A stretch of 64,000 nucleotides of DNA from Daedaleopsis sinensis (GCA_033807695.1 CM066304.1:124001-188000), one strand, 5' to 3'. Shown: positions 1 to 13,052, counted from the stretch's first letter. Notes: generated from the sequence alone by a model not told the origin. Numbers and translations: made by a program.

Positions 1-67
1 CGCTCCTTTCCCGCATTCCGTCTGGTGACTTTGCTGCCGACCGGACGCGCACGACGAGCTCGTCGAC

Positions 68-3000
68 ATGCCGCCGTCATCCTACGAGCCTCTCGACCAG
101 GAAGGCGACGACTTCTTCCAAGGAACCTCGTCCAGAACTGCGGCCGACACGGCCTACCCACCGAAGCCAGAGACATACTACGGCGACGGGCCTTTTGACC
201 CTCCAAGCTCCGACGACGAGGCTGAGGTACTGCTTGCGAAAGAACAACGCAATGGGGGTGCGATAGAAGAGGACGGAGGCCTGGTCATCGGGGGTGGTCG
301 CAAGGTATGTTCCGTCTTCGGCGTTCATCTGCCTCTCCTCGTTTCTGGTCGGTTTGGGATTCGTTGTGCTCGATGACTGTATCAAGGCTAGTATACTAGA
401 GCTCTTGACACAGTCATCGTCATCCACATCCCATTCGACAGCGAGCGACTGAATTCTGCGCGTTACCTGCATCCTCCGAATACATGGAGGTCGTGAATAG
501 CATGCAACTGTCATCCTCGTGGAACTGGACCATCTTTTCCATATGGCCAAGGCATACGTATGCGCCTACTCTCGTACCTAGTCCGACTAGGCAAGCCCAC
601 GGCGGAAAGGAGGCTTAGGATGAGTTTATAATGTGCTCTGGACTCTGGAGTCAGCATCAACGTCGAATGCGAGTCATCACGTATGAACACGTCGCGTGAA
701 GCTGTACCTCAAGGGCTCTGTAGTTTGCATGACCGAGGACACCGGCAACAGCTGCTGCCGCTACTCGTTCTGCTAACGCACTAGCTACATGGCGTCGGTC
801 ATAGGCAGAATTATGCTATCTCCCGTTAAGCCTCCTCTCTGACTCGCTGGGTCAGCTTTACAATCATTTGTTCTGGCTGTTTGCCCACCATGCTGCAGCG
901 CAGTGAAGCCTTCCCGTCGCTATTCCACACCCGGCCATGTTAAACGCGTATATATGCTGACCCCTCTCTCTACAAAGGAACGACCAGCGTCGCTCAAGGT
1001 CCTCGTGATATCACTTGTATCCCTCGTTTCCATCGCCATCATCATCGGAATGTTCGCTGCACGAACGTATACAGGGACCGCCTTCCGGGTACAGGGTGTG
1101 CAGCACCTCACCATGGACCACATTTTCAACGGCACATTTTCTGCTTCCCGCACAGACATCCACTGGGTCCCTGAAGGTACACTGACTGCAACTCGCTCAC
1201 GCGAATGATACTCATCGTTCTATAAGCGGGAGATGGGGTGTTTGCCGTTCGCCTAGGTTCCTCCATATCTTTAGTCGACTTGAAGACGAATACGACGCAA
1301 GACTTGGTCGCATACTCCGATATCAAAGATGTAAGTCTATGAACGCAAACGCTGACGCAGATCCCTCACGTCTATATTGCAGGAGAGCGGGTCACCACTG
1401 AAGTACCGGGACTGGAAGCTTTCATCCGACATGAAGTATATGCTTGTCCAAGCAGATTACAAGAAGGTAACCGAACTTGCGTTGACATCAAAGTGATTCA
1501 AGTGTTAACCATCCGCAGCAATGGCGCCACTCTAGCTTCGCGAACTTCTACGTGTACGAATTCGCGACTAAGCAGACTCGCCCACTGCTTCCTCGCACGG
1601 ACCCACCGATAACATCGTATGCTACCTGGTCGCCTACTGGTCAGTCTATCGCGTTCGTTGCAGAGAACGATCTATACGTCGTTCCCTCTCCCTTGTAGGT
1701 CGCGTGCTATGGAACCTTTATCAGACAACGTGTACTCACCGCAGTGTTTTTCAGCGAGTCTCCGGTCCGCATCACCACTTCTGGCAATGCCTCGCTCTTC
1801 CACGGTGTGCCTGACTGGGTCTATGAGGAAGAGGTCTTCTCGGCCGACTATGCTCTCTGGTGGTCTCCCGACTCTACCAAACTCGCGTTCCTCCGGTTCG
1901 ATGAAACCGCCGTGGACGAGTTTACATTCCCCGTTTACAACCCGACAGAGGACTCGTACGCCGTTGTGCCGTACCCGGACAGCGTGACGATGAAGTACCC
2001 GAAGCCGGGCTACAACAACCCGCTCGTGTCTGTGCACGTCTTCCAGCTAGACTCGTACCTCAGCAGCGTTCACCAAGCTGGCAGCTCCTCTAATCTCAAC
2101 ACTACGGAAGTTGCGATTGAAGCCACGCTTGAGCTCAGCTGGGACGGCCGACAGGCCGCAGATAACAGCGTCATCGCGGAGATAGCATGGGTGAGCCCGA
2201 GCGCGCTCCTGATCAAGGAAGTCACCCGTGCCGCGGAGGACGGAAGCATCGTATACTTCGACTTGAGCACGCAGCCCCGCAACGTCGGCAAAGTAGTGCG
2301 CAAGCTCGGCAAGAGCGGTGAACAGGGCGACGACGGCTGGATCGATGCGGTAGGTGCGCACCGCATGACCCGATGGGCCGCAGGCTGACGGCCGCAGACG
2401 CAAGCGATATACCCGCTCGCGGCGGAGCTGTCTCCGGACGGCGTGCCCGCGTACCTCGACATCGTGCCCACCAAAGACGGTTTCAACCACATCGCGCTAT
2501 TCAGCCCTGCAGACTCGAGCACCCCGCACTTCTTAACCTCCGGCGCGTGGGAAGTCACGAGCGACATCCTCGCCGTGGATGCGAACCGCAGTCTCGTGTA
2601 CGTCCCCGCGCCTCTGTCCCCCGCACTTCCTGAACCTGAGCCTTCTGCAGGTACTTCCAGGCGACGAATCCGTCGTCCATCCAGCGTCATATCTACTCGG
2701 TGCCGCTGCCGAAGCTGAAGACCGCCGAGCGCGTCGAGCCCACGGCGCTCACGGACACTTCGAGCCCAGGCTTCTACGACGCGAGCTTCTCGCCGCAGGG
2801 CGCGTTCTACGTGCTCAGCTACCGCGGCCCGCACGTGCCGTGGCAGCGGGTGGTCCACGTCGGGGACCGCGACTTCGACTACGTCCTGAGCGAGAACCCG
2901 GAGCTGAACGAGACGCTCGCGCAGTACGAGTTGCCGATCGTCAAGTACTCCACAATCGAGAGCGACGGCTACGGTGCGTGTACCCTCGCGGAGCCAGGCA

Positions 3001-3969
3001 GCCTGACAACGACACTGACATTGACACTGACACCCCCCTCCTGGCAGAGCTGAACGTCATGGAGATGCGCCCGCCGCGGATGGACGACTCCGGGCGGGTC
3101 AAGTACCCGGTGCTCTTCCGGGTGTACGGCGGGCCGGGCTCGCAGATGGTCGACGTGCGGTACGGGCACGACTGGCACGACTACGTCGTCAGTGAGCTGC
3201 AGTACATCGTCGTCGTCGTCGACGGGCGCGGCACGGGCTTCAAGGGCCGCGCGCTGCGCAACCCGGTCAAGAACCACCTCGGCCGCTGGGAGACCGTCGA
3301 CCAGGTGAACGCCGCGAAGGCCTGGGCCGCGAAGGAGTACGTCGACCCGAAGCGGATTGGGATCTGGGGCTGGAGCTACGGCGGGTTCATGAGCTCGAAG
3401 GTGGTCGAGGCGGACGCGGGCGTGCACTCGCTCGCGATGGCCGTCGCGGTAAGTGGTCCCTGCTGCGCTCGTTCAAATTATCCCCCGCTCATCCGCTCCT
3501 GTCCGCTCTCTAGCCCGTGACGAGCTGGAAGCTGTACGGTACGTAGCGCCTGTACTCGCGCCGCGCGCCCTGTCTCACGCCCGACATACAGACTCGATTT
3601 ACACGGAGCGGTACATGAGTCTCCCGAAAGACAACCCCGAGGGGTACGTGACGGCATCGATCTCGAACGTGACGGGCTTCCACCACGCGGACTTCCTGCT
3701 CGCGCACGGGAGCGGGGACGACAACGTGCACTACGCGAACTCGGCGCATCTGCTCGACATGTTCACGCGCGAGGCGGTGCGCGGCTTCCGCTTCAGGATG
3801 TTCACGGACAGGTGCGTGCGGCGGTCGCGAGCGGGTCCGCGCTGTGTGCTGACGACCGCGCAGCGATCACAGCATCTATCGGAGGGGCGCGAACAGGGAG
3901 CTGTACGAGTTCATGACGGCGTTCTTGCTGGAGAAGTGGGGCAAGGGTGGGAAGCGGCGGACGTGGTGA
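68..3969 (+). CDS. dapB: Dipeptidyl aminopeptidase B-like serine peptidase (S9B), membrane-anchored
   Basis: A prolyl oligopeptidase-family exopeptidase that removes X-Pro/X-Ala dipeptides; fungal relatives (DapB, Dap2, Ste13) are type II membrane proteins of the vacuole or Golgi. The product is about 890 residues from some 12 exons. It has an acidic cytosolic N-terminus, one membrane anchor around residues 90-110 (LVISLVSLVSIAIIIGMFAA), a beta-propeller region with a WSPD..KLAFLRFDE element, and a C-terminal alpha/beta hydrolase domain. The triad is visible: Ser in GWSYGG (about residue 750), Asp in HGSGDDNVH and His in SDHSIY near the end. Short introns such as 1330-1381 and 3450-3513 have clear GT-AG ends. 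The first intron, from 305, is unusually long: the best phase-compatible acceptor I see is at 977, so a small exon may be hidden between 305 and 977. The ATG at 68 gives the expected acidic tail. Family assignment is firm; the second exon start is not. Confidence 0.93.
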
Positions 3970-4590
3970 GTGAGATCAGTGAGGGGGGTATGCGTCGCAA
4001 GTTCGTCCTCCTCTTTAGATGATGGGGGTGCGTGCTGTCATTCTGTTTGAGTGAAGCAGCAATCGAGCAACTTTCTGGCCACATGAAGAGTTCACCGCGC
4101 AAAGTTCAATCGCCCCCATGTCGTCACAGTCATCTACTGTGACGACTCGCACGGGACACGACGCTGAATATGCAGAAATTGGCGAGCTAAACGCGCTGAG
4201 CAGACGAGCAGACCCGTGCTCAACAGCTCCAAGTCCCCGCGACGGCACACAAGGAGAATCACACTAGATATATCGACCACGGAAATTGCATCATACAGGT
4301 ATAGGGACCGTTTCACGACTGTTATGAATGCTATACAAGCACAAAATGGAACCGAGACGGATGATGGAACGCAAACAAACGGGCGTTCGGAAATGGTCAC
4401 TACACGACGACGATGCGGTCGGATACACCCGTCGCGACAGGAACATTCTCTCCGTCTACCACTTTTGATACTGCATCTTCGTCCGCTTCGTGCAGGGAAC
4501 TATGAGCTCACGGCAGCTGCCCCCCGCAGCCGCTCTCTGAAGCCAGTCACGTAAGTCGAACAATCACAGCATCCCGAGAACAACTCCCAC
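3970..4590. other. Intergenic, with a perfect 11-bp inverted repeat
   Basis: This lies between the stop of the peptidase gene and the stop of a small minus-strand gene. I see no supportable gene. The arms 4120-4130 and 4136-4146 form a perfect inverted repeat (GTCGTCACAGT / ACTGTGACGAC) around a 5-nt spacer. It could be a hairpin in the 3' region of either transcript or a protein-binding palindrome; nothing in the sequence decides which. Confidence 0.4.
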
Positions 4591-4895
4591 TCACCACGGA
4601 ACAGCTCCGCAGCTTGCTGCCGCAATAAGTATCGCGAGTTCGCCTTGTAGCCTCTCTCCCATCGCCAACAGCCCGTCCATCTGCGCAGACACTGCGTCCA
4701 ACCGTGCGTCGAATTGCTGGTCGACCTTGGCTTTCTCTTCTTGGTAGCGGATGAGCTGCTTCGTGATGTCGCCTACGTTCTGCCGGTCAATACCGCAAGG
4801 CCGTCAGGTTACATGTCGTCTGTACACTCACGAAGGGCAGCCGCTTGAGCGGCCGTGTCGTGCTCATCAGAGGGCTGAACGGGGGCAGAGTTCAT
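4591..4895 (-). CDS. Small coiled-coil protein, unknown function
   Basis: A two-exon gene of about 81 residues. Exon 1 (4832-4895) starts with MNSAPVQPSDEHDT. A 59-nt intron (4773-4831) has a GTGAGT donor, a TTGAC-like branch site and a TAG acceptor. Exon 2 (4591-4772) reads DITKQLIRYQEEKAKVDQQF and continues with heptad-like spacing of Leu, Met and Ile to the stop. The donor and acceptor phases agree only with this pairing; using the upstream CAG would shift the frame. The size and helical heptads resemble small subunits of adaptor or BLOC/kinetochore-type complexes, but I do not recognise a family. It ends tail-to-tail with the peptidase gene. Confidence is moderate because the call rests on clean splice signals and a helix-like composition, not on a known motif. 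Confidence 0.5.
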
Positions 4896-5260
4896 GTTGG
4901 GCGGTACTGTACTGGGAGGTGTGAGCTAGGTCAAGCGTGAGTGGCTCGGGGTAGACGCAGTGGGTTGACTGGTAAGCACTTAGCGCTCTGACTGGGTTGG
5001 ATTTAAGCAGATCTGCACAAAGCAACTCCACGCTGCCGAAAGGTGCTGCTACTTACAAACCATCGTTGTCTGACCCTCGGGAAAAGAGGCGCTACAAACA
5101 CCCTTTTCATCGGCTGCAAGGTCCACCCGTTCGTCGCGGTAAGATGTGGCCACCATAATAATGGAGCTCACATATGAGTTTCATACGCTCTCAAACAATC
5201 GCATGTGTTCAACAGGTCACCAACACTATTTCTCAAAGCCAAGTTGGGGAGCGCTAAGAT
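4896..5260. other. Divergent promoter region
   Basis: A stretch of about 365 nt between the start of the small coiled-coil gene and the MYND gene, read in opposite directions. I see no convincing TATA box and no further coding sequence; it presumably carries the promoters of both genes. Confidence 0.4.
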
Positions 5261-6691
5261 ATGAGATGGCAGACCAAAGACATGTGGAACGAGGCGTCAG
5301 CGCTCGTTTCCGCATCTCAGAGGGGACTAGATGAGTCGGCGCTCCGGAATCTATCGCCATCTCATCGTCGATACGATATCATTGTCACATTCTACCGACC
5401 ATCTACCAATCATCCACAGGTGCTCTCAGCCAACTCGAGGACTATAAGACCACTTGCTCTCCCGCTGACGTTGCGATACGAAATGGACGCCATCTCACTC
5501 GATTCGGATGTACCCTTTTATCAGCATATGGACAAATATCTGTCCGTGAAGACGATCTGCCTCTCCGACTATCGAGTCGAACACGATGCCGCGAAAGAGC
5601 TGAAGGAATGCTCGACCTACATCACCCAGGTGAAAACGAAACAAATCCTGGATCGTGCTGACCACTACGACCCGGAAGCGATCATCGAGCTAGCTATCAG
5701 GCGAGTATGTAGCAAGATATCATTAGGAGAGATCCCACTCATAGAAATACATTCCCCCAGGTTCATCAGCGGGTGCGCGATGCGCAAACACAGCGCCGAG
5801 GGTGCACTCTCCTCCCTCGATGCCTTCACGGACCCCGACCGCGAGCCTGAACGCTCCGTCATTGCTACTGCCTCCCCCACCCTAATGGCCCAAGCGCAAT
5901 CCTGCGCAGCACACGCACAGTACCTCAAGTACATCGCCTCGCCGGAGGAACGCACCGACATCGAAGGCGAAGAACTGCTCTTCTGCCGCCCTGAGACGCG
6001 TCGTCTCGGGATCGGCCAGCCTCCGCTCACAAGCCTCGAGCTCGCCGCCTGGCACGCGAACGAGAGTGTGAAGTTCGGACTCACCTCGCACGCCGCGCTC
6101 ACCGTCGGCCTCACCCTGCGCGAGATCGGGGAGTCGGTCGGGGTCGACGTTGCGCAGATGCCGGAGCACGCGCAGCAGTTCCGCCCGTTGTGGCGCGCGG
6201 TCGCGCAACGCGTGGACGAGATCTACGATGCTGAGCGGAAGCGGGCGCACGACTCGAAGATGTCTGAGAAGGCTGCGCAGGCAGACGGGTTTGTATGCGC
6301 CGCTGAGGGTTGTGGCGTGCGCCGCGCACAGAGGGCCGCGCTGAGGTCGTGCGCGGGCAAGTGTCCAGCGGACCTCAAGCCCGGCTACTGTAGCCGGGAG
6401 TGCCAGAAGAAGGTGCGTAGTGCGGCTGGGCACGAAGCTCTTCAAGCTCTTATCTGCAATTTGAACTATACTGACTGCTATGCTTTGTAGGATTGGGCGA
6501 GGCATCGGTTCGTATGCAAGCCCGGACTCATGGAAAAGATCCCGAAGGTCGTGGATAAGGACGCGGCTCTTGCTCTTTTCAAGCTTGGAGAGGAAGAAGA
6601 CGACTCGGTCCAAGATGAGCAGACCCGGACAGGGATGGAAGACATCACACAGTCGGAGCCTCTGAAGAAGGGGTCTCAAACTATATCTTAG
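5261..6691 (+). CDS. MYND-type zinc finger protein
   Basis: Two exons (5261-6412 and 6491-6691) joined in phase 0 across a 78-nt GTGCGT...TTGTAG intron. The second exon completes the C-terminal MYND finger: cysteines in CAAEGCG, a CAGKC pair, YCSRECQ, then W..H....C after the splice. That is the full Cys/His pattern of MYND fingers, which are protein-protein interaction modules. The rest (roughly residues 75-380) is a helical region without a motif I recognise, and the tail is acidic. The ATG at 5261 is the longest start, but the ATG at 5483 (MDAISLDSD) has a better context and may be the real one; the 74 codons before it look weakly coding. Many Agaricomycete MYND proteins have this architecture and no known function. 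Confidence 0.85.
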
Positions 6692-7108
6692 CTATCATTT
6701 CGAATCCGTACTGCAATATGTGCGTTGCGCCGTGACTTGGTTCGCGCCGTATACTATGTACAGCTTTCAGACTCAAACAGTGCCAGCAGCTAGGACTAAG
6801 TTATTCACACATGATCATGCCGTTGGCAGATTTCCTACATTGCGACCCGTGTCGTTCCGGCAGTAACTGAGAACCTGAAGTGCTACATGCGATTCATGTC
6901 TGTTACCACCAAATTCCTAGCATTATAAGCACTGTGTGACCTCCGCCGTAAGCTACCGTACGTATCTTAAGATCAACCCTGACTAATATACCAAGTAAGA
7001 TGCAAACAATACCACGAACCAACTTGACCGTGAACCTTTCAAGCTCAAGCTTCAAGGAATAACTCATCCGAGCAATACGCAAGAAATGTTCATACGAGCG
7101 CGTCAACC
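6692..7108. other. Convergent intergenic region
   Basis: About 417 nt between two genes that converge (the MYND gene and the checkpoint kinase). It is AT-rich and compatible with two 3' untranslated regions. I see no gene in it. Confidence 0.4.
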
Positions 7109-9287
7109 TCAACTTGAGCCACTCTGCCACCTCCCTAGCCCCGGGACCTCGTCGTAATTTGAAGGGGTCCAGGCAGTGGCCGAGCTACCTGGCTGGTCAG
7201 GTATCCTCGGTGTGCCATCCTCACCACGAAGGCGCTTCGCAGCGGGGGGTCCGCCGTCCGGGTCGTCCACATCCACGGCCAATGTCGAGAGCGACCGACC
7301 TAACGCCACCATTGCCCCGGCCTTGCGCTTCGCGCCTCCCGCTGGAGGGCCGGCCTCGTCGAGTCCCGGCGCATGTGCGGATGGAATCGTTTCTGAGCGC
7401 GCGGCCGCGCGACGAAACGACTCCTCGCGCTCGAGCATGCGCGCGCGCTGTAACCTGCCTTGTGGGACGATCCAAGGATGCTCGAGGCATTGTGCGGGCG
7501 TCATCCGCCGGCGGGGGTCGTATTCGAGCAGGCGTCCGATGAAGTCAATCCCTAAGAGAACAATCTTGAGTGCTGTTCCACTCGGCGTTCCAGTCTATTG
7601 TGCTGCTACTCACCGTCGTCGCTAATCTCGTACTCGCGCATGAGATCCCAGTCGGGTCCGTCTCGAGCGTCGTCGTGAAACGGAGTCGCCCTCGCGATCC
7701 TACAACCCAGACATCAGAACCGCCACTAAACGTAAACCCCGTCACGCACATCATGTATATCATAACGCCGAGACTCCAGCTGTCCACGATTTTATCGTAT
7801 CCTTCCGGACTCTGGTCGACGACCTCGGGTGCAATGAAGATGGGCGTGCCGCACTTAGTCTGCGCAAGAGTTGGTAGGTCGTCTCTGATGAGCATGTCGA
7901 CATACCTGCATCACTGACAAAGAGTCAATGACCTTGGCAAGGCCAAAGTCAGCGATCTTCACAATCGGTGGATGGTCGTCAGTTAGAAGCACGTTCTCTG
8001 GTTTAAGGTCGCGGTGAACGACGCCTTTGCCATGAACATACTGCAGGACAGAGTTGTTTGAGCGATGCATAAAGGATACAAATACGTGAAGACTTACTGC
8101 AAGCCCTTCGCAGATCTGATATGTGAAGTATTGTGCTTCGGGTTCGACTACGTCCAGTGTATCATGAGTGGGGCTGAAAATGATTTAATGATGACCATAA
8201 CGAGAGGTTACGAACTCAAGCCTTCTCGTTTGATCACGTAGGACATCAAATCGCCGCCAGGAACGAGTTCCAGGACCACACCTTGACCCAGGTAAGCGCT
8301 AGGTGACGATACCTCGAGGGATGCGGACTTACTGACGCTAAACTCTTCGAAAAACGCTTCTTTTAGCTGGCAAATGTACGGATGGTCCATACCCTGCAGC
8401 ACATGCACTTCCCGCCGTAGATGTGTCGCTGTGGATTGCATCCGTTCCTTCATCCCGCGCGACGAGGAGCTGCTGCTCAGGAGTTCTCGTAGACGACCCG
8501 AAGAGAACATCTTGATCGCGTAGGACTTTCCCTCCATCCGGTGAAGTGCCTTGACGACGGTCGCGTATGCGCCTTTCCCGAGGACATGCTGCACGTCGTA
8601 GTACTTGTAGAGTCCGTCTTTAGGACGCTGCCTGCTGGCCATGTGTCGGAAGAAGAACCCTAGGAGAAGAGTACGTATCAGCGTCCTATGGCCATATTAG
8701 CCTGCGAGACCAAGTTCATCTGCTCACGATAGTCGTCACGCGGTCTGTTAGCGGACTTGTCGCACGGCGCGCTGAACGAGATGACGTCCCAATCTCTCAG
8801 TATTTGATACTCGCCCGGTCGGAGCCTCCTACCCCCAATCTGCGAAGCGCGTCAGGGCAAGTAGGCGGTCACAACACAGTTTATCACCTACAAATGTCCC
8901 GTTGGACGAGTTGAGGTCTCTTACAGTAACCGCTGACGTGGCCGTCTCTTCGCCGTCCCACTCAATGGTGCAATGTCTCTGGCCTGTCCGTGAGTTGTGA
9001 TCAGCATGGCCTAGGATCGTGGCCGTGAAGCATGACGTCGACTCACTCATCTTGACAAAATATGGGAAGGAGATGTCATTTACCCCCTCGCGTCGGCTCC
9101 GACCGAATGCGTACTTGTGCTTCGACCGTAGAAAGTCGATACGAGACGCGTGCGGATTACTGGCGTTGAATGGGATCAGTGAGCCCCATATGTCACTGTC
9201 CGTAAAGGCACGCTCTTGTGAAGAAGCGTCCTGGGTAGACTGTGTTGACTGCTGAGTGGGTTGTGTTGGAACATCCTCAACTGCCAT
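7109..9287 (-). CDS. chk2: Chk2/Rad53/Cds1-type DNA-damage checkpoint kinase with FHA domain
   Basis: A Ser/Thr kinase of the DNA damage and replication checkpoint, activated by phosphorylation of an N-terminal SQ/TQ cluster. The order is diagnostic. The SQ/TQ-rich start ([20 protein letters not shown]) comes first. The FHA domain follows, with FGRS, the [15 protein letters not shown] strand and the LNSSNGTFV signature. The kinase domain comes last, with the [10 protein letters not shown]-loop, AIKMF lysine, [11 protein letters not shown] catalytic loop, DFGLAK and a [12 protein letters not shown] activation segment. The C-tail is basic, with a KRKAG / AAKRLR nuclear-localisation-like stretch. 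Several introns of about 50 nt split it. The start at 9287 is the first ATG in frame; the frame remains open upstream only through a GTG. A decayed inverted copy of its 5' half lies at 18.5-19.1 kb. Confidence 0.94.
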
Positions 9288-9633
9288 GACTGACTCCGTC
9301 TCGGATGTGAGCAAGTCAATCACTGCTCAGTGCTTGACGGTGGCTACCATTAGTCAGCAGCAGGCTCAATGACAAAAGACGAGAGGCAGGATTCACAAGA
9401 TAGCACTATACTCGTATGACGAGACGTCCACGCAACGTCGCAGTGAACACATTCGCGGTGGTTGACGGTTGAAACCAAGTTGTAGGCGCGCGAGACGCGT
9501 CGAGTCATTACAACTTTCACACGCATTTGGGCAAGCTGTGGCGGGGAGGGCGCTCCGCCTATTATACACTCATTCAAATACACGAGTACCACGGACAATC
9601 ATCAGAATGCTGCTGTACATTCTGAGTATTGTT
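9288..9633. other. Upstream region of the checkpoint kinase
   Basis: About 346 nt separating the kinase start from the stop of the next minus-strand gene. It holds promoter and 3' untranslated sequence; no gene is visible. Confidence 0.4.
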
Positions 9634-12600
9634 CTAGTCGTTCTTCGCCTGCTTCGACCGACGACGCGATCTAGAGCGTGAAGCAGAAGCCTCGCCAACG
9701 GCCCCGCGATGAGCGACAGAGTCCAGGGCTTCCTCTACCTCATCCTGCCGCGCGCGTTTCCGAGTCCGCGAGTGGGGCCTGGAGTTGGATGACTCCCCTG
9801 ACGAAGGAGTAGGGAGGCGAGGAGACTCGAAGCGACGATTCGTGAAGATCGGGGAACCGGAGTAGCCAGCGATGTACTCGAGAGTGACAGTTCCAGTCCT
9901 GGATAGAGAGCTGGGGGTGGTACTTTGACCGGCACGGGTAGAAGAGCGAAGCAAGGCAAAGTTATCCCGTCCCTTAGGCCTAGGACTGAGCGGACCCGGC
10001 GAGGTCGCGAACGCTTTGAGCAGACTGTACAGCTCCGCATGTGATGACAGAAAGCCGTCAATCGCACATGGATCTGTAGTCTCAGCGGCTTGAGCATGCT
10101 GCTCTGCTTGATGGAGGGAGGCGACCTTGGAGTGGAAGGCAGCAACTTTACGCTTAATCACAAACTGGGCTTCGGAGTCGGAGTCGGGGTCGGATTCATC
10201 TTGGACGGTTTCAGCCTTGCGGTCGCCAGCCACATGCATATGGTCGCCGATCTCGGTTTCGACTTCCATCTCGATGCCGTAGACCTTCTGCATGCGATCG
10301 AAAGAGAACTGGTTGTAGAAAGAGAAGCATCCTTGTGCTAGTTCTTGCATTAGAGTATTGAGGAGGTTATCACCTCGCACTTGAAAAGGTGGTTGGCCAG
10401 TCTTGAACTGGGTCAGCTTGGACTCTCCACCCATCATCACCCCACTCTGCCAGAAAGACTGTTCGTAGTACGCCCGCACATGGTCTCCGAGTGTTTTGGT
10501 GACACTCGTCTCACTGAAGCGTAAAACGAGCTGTCGGAAGGCGTGGACGAAGGACTCTATGTCGTCAGAGGGTCGACACGGTTTGCGGGGGAATTGCAAG
10601 AGCAAGGCAGAACGATATTGCCAAGTTCCCTGTAGACGGTGTCATGAGAATCGATCTATGCCATCGTGGTTCAAACCCACATACCGATCGATCAGGCTCT
10701 ACTGGGCCGTTTCCGAGTTCAGGCTCGAATCGCGACAGATCCCAGTCAATCAGGAAACCCTTCCGGTTCTTTGGGTTGATCATGATGTTTCCGACGCTGA
10801 TATCACGATGAAGGATCCGCGCCTCTGACCACGCCATACCGTGAGCTATACGACATATTCGTCAGCACCGTTTACTGCAAGAGGACATCCGAATCACGTA
10901 CCGCGTAACACATTCGCGAAAACTTTTGCGAGCTCTTGGAAAGTCTTGAACTCGGTGACAGGGATGCCGACTTCCTGCGTGACTAGGCGATAGTGGACAC
11001 GGGGAACAGGGCGAAAGTGAGGGTCATCCAATAAGTAGTCCTGGACGGTTGTTATTTGAGAGTGAGGACCACCGACATCTCCTCCGCAGACGAGAGAAGC
11101 GATGAACTTGACTGAATGGGAGTGGAGGCGCCGGTACACGAGGTGCTCCGGACGAGTGCGCCCAGCAACATAGGGACGCCAGCAATCCTTGAGAAAGCAG
11201 AGACGATCTTCGTCGGAGATATTCCTGTCCAATCTGTATGCGACATAGCCCTTCGTGCAGCGACCCACGAGAGCCTCGGCAGCGAAGAGCGGGTCGCCGA
11301 TGAGGAAGGAGTATGTCTGATAATCAGGGGTATCGGGCCCGCGAGGGCCATCCTTCGATGTCGGTTTGCTGGTGGGAAAGACCGGGAGCCTCTCGTCATC
11401 GGTCGGCGGGGAAGTTGTGACTTGAACCTTGTACACAGGAGCGTTGTTTGCCGACGCTTGTTCAACGTAGGTGCGCACCTCTTGTGGCAGAGAAAGTTTG
11501 AATTGCAATGCCGCGAACGTCGCACTCTCTTCATCAGAGGCCGGAGTGGCTGTTGGATCGTAACCCAGGGCTGCGAGCCTGTCAGAGTCTGACATGCGCG
11601 CGATCTTCCAGAGGAAACTGTGGAGTGCAGAGTCCCTAGACGTCCACCGGAACGGTGTGCTGACAAAAGCTCCCGAGTGGTCGAAGCGAAGGAGTCGACA
11701 CATGTCGCGATAGATGTAGATTGCGAAAGAGAAGATCCGATGTTGGTACTTGAACGTCTTGAACATGTATTCGCCGAGCTGAGACAGGCCAATCTGGCCC
11801 TTCACCGAGCAATGTATGAACTCTGGGACTTGGGTTGTGTGGAACTCGGCATTCTGAACTGCAACAGGTGGTAATTAGTGTAAAGGCATCGAAAACATGC
11901 ATGTCTATATCAGACTCACCTCCCGAACCGGCTGGTTGATCTTCCGCGCTCATTGGCGGTAGATCTGCTCCGTCTACCACAACCTCTCCGTCGTGCGTTG
12001 AGTCTGCGTCGTCGACGTGGGGGTGTGGCGCTGTGCTAGCCGCTTTCTGTTTTGACTCGGAAGGGGACGTGAACGTGAACGCTGAAAACGCGAAGTCGTA
12101 CTTGATCTCGATTGGGACTGCGACGTGATGAAAGGAAGTGCGTCCATAGTAGCCCGAGTCGATCAACTCGAGCGCCAGATGGTTCGTTATCTTCTTGCGA
12201 TGGGTCAGCGAGAGAGCTGTCGCGTCGTTGGCTGCTTTAGTAGTTCTGTAAACTCCGCCGTCGTTGTAGGTGTCAAACTTGCTCTTGGTGCCGATCTTGT
12301 CTTTATGATTCGCAGTGATGAGCAGGCGAAGATCTGTGCAGCTAGCCTCCCGAAAGACCGAGTTCCCTATCTCACTCTATGGATTCGATCAGCAGTGACA
12401 CTGAGACGAACGACATCTTACTCACCACTTTCGGATAGATCTGCCATTCATTGGTGACATCGTCGAGATTCTCGTAGGCAACGAATCTGGATCGCTGATC
12501 GCTGGTAGGCAAAGCGCCAGGAATATCGCCGATGAGCTTCTCCTCGGACAGGAGATGCCATCTTGGAGCCATGCCAGTCGCGCCGATGAGCGGAGGACCG

Positions 12601-13052
12601 CGTGTCTTGCCTTCCAATGGCTGGATAGCGTGAGGATTCACGGAGGAGAGGGTGGCCTTTACGGGTGTGGACTTGAATTTAGAGTCTGATGGCAGTAGTA
12701 GGCTGCCAGTGTCTAGGGCAGCGGACGGCGCGGGAGATGAATGTGAGGCGGAGGTGGAGTTACAGTCGACGTTATTGATGAAGTCGTGGTAGGAGCTCTC
12801 GGAGAGCTGGTAGTCGGAGAGCGGGGATGAAGCGCGTCCTTGCTCACTGTCAACGAGCTCGGGATCTGAATCGAGGGTGCTGCGGTACGGATCCGGTGCA
12901 GAGGAGCTGGGGGAGGAAGGCGGAGCTGTCTCAGACTGGGAGTAGTCCTCAAATAAGGAGAAAGGGTCGTCAGGGTCGGGTGTTCCAGTGTCGTCGTAGC
13001 GAGTGCGGTATCGGGAAATGTTGAAATCGGGGTCGAATGGATCGTCAGACAT
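9634..13052 (-). CDS. FunK1-type protein kinase (fungal-specific kinase family)
   Basis: A large intron-split gene starting MSDDPFDPDFNISRY with a Ser/Asp-rich disordered N-terminus (roughly the first 150 residues). The middle carries the FunK1 core, expanded in Agaricomycetes: a long N-lobe region (10.9-11.8 kb), then HRDISVGNIMI as the catalytic loop and LIDWDLSR in place of DFG, then the family-typical block of the type DDIESFVHAFRQLVLRF (9.6-10.6 kb). In FunK1 kinases DWD replaces DFG, as seen here. The C-terminus is long, Ser/Arg-rich and basic, ending RSRRRSKQAKND, which suggests nuclear location. Substrates of FunK1 kinases are unknown; expression is often linked to fruiting-body development. 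I did not resolve every intron, so the exact protein length is uncertain. Confidence 0.88.
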
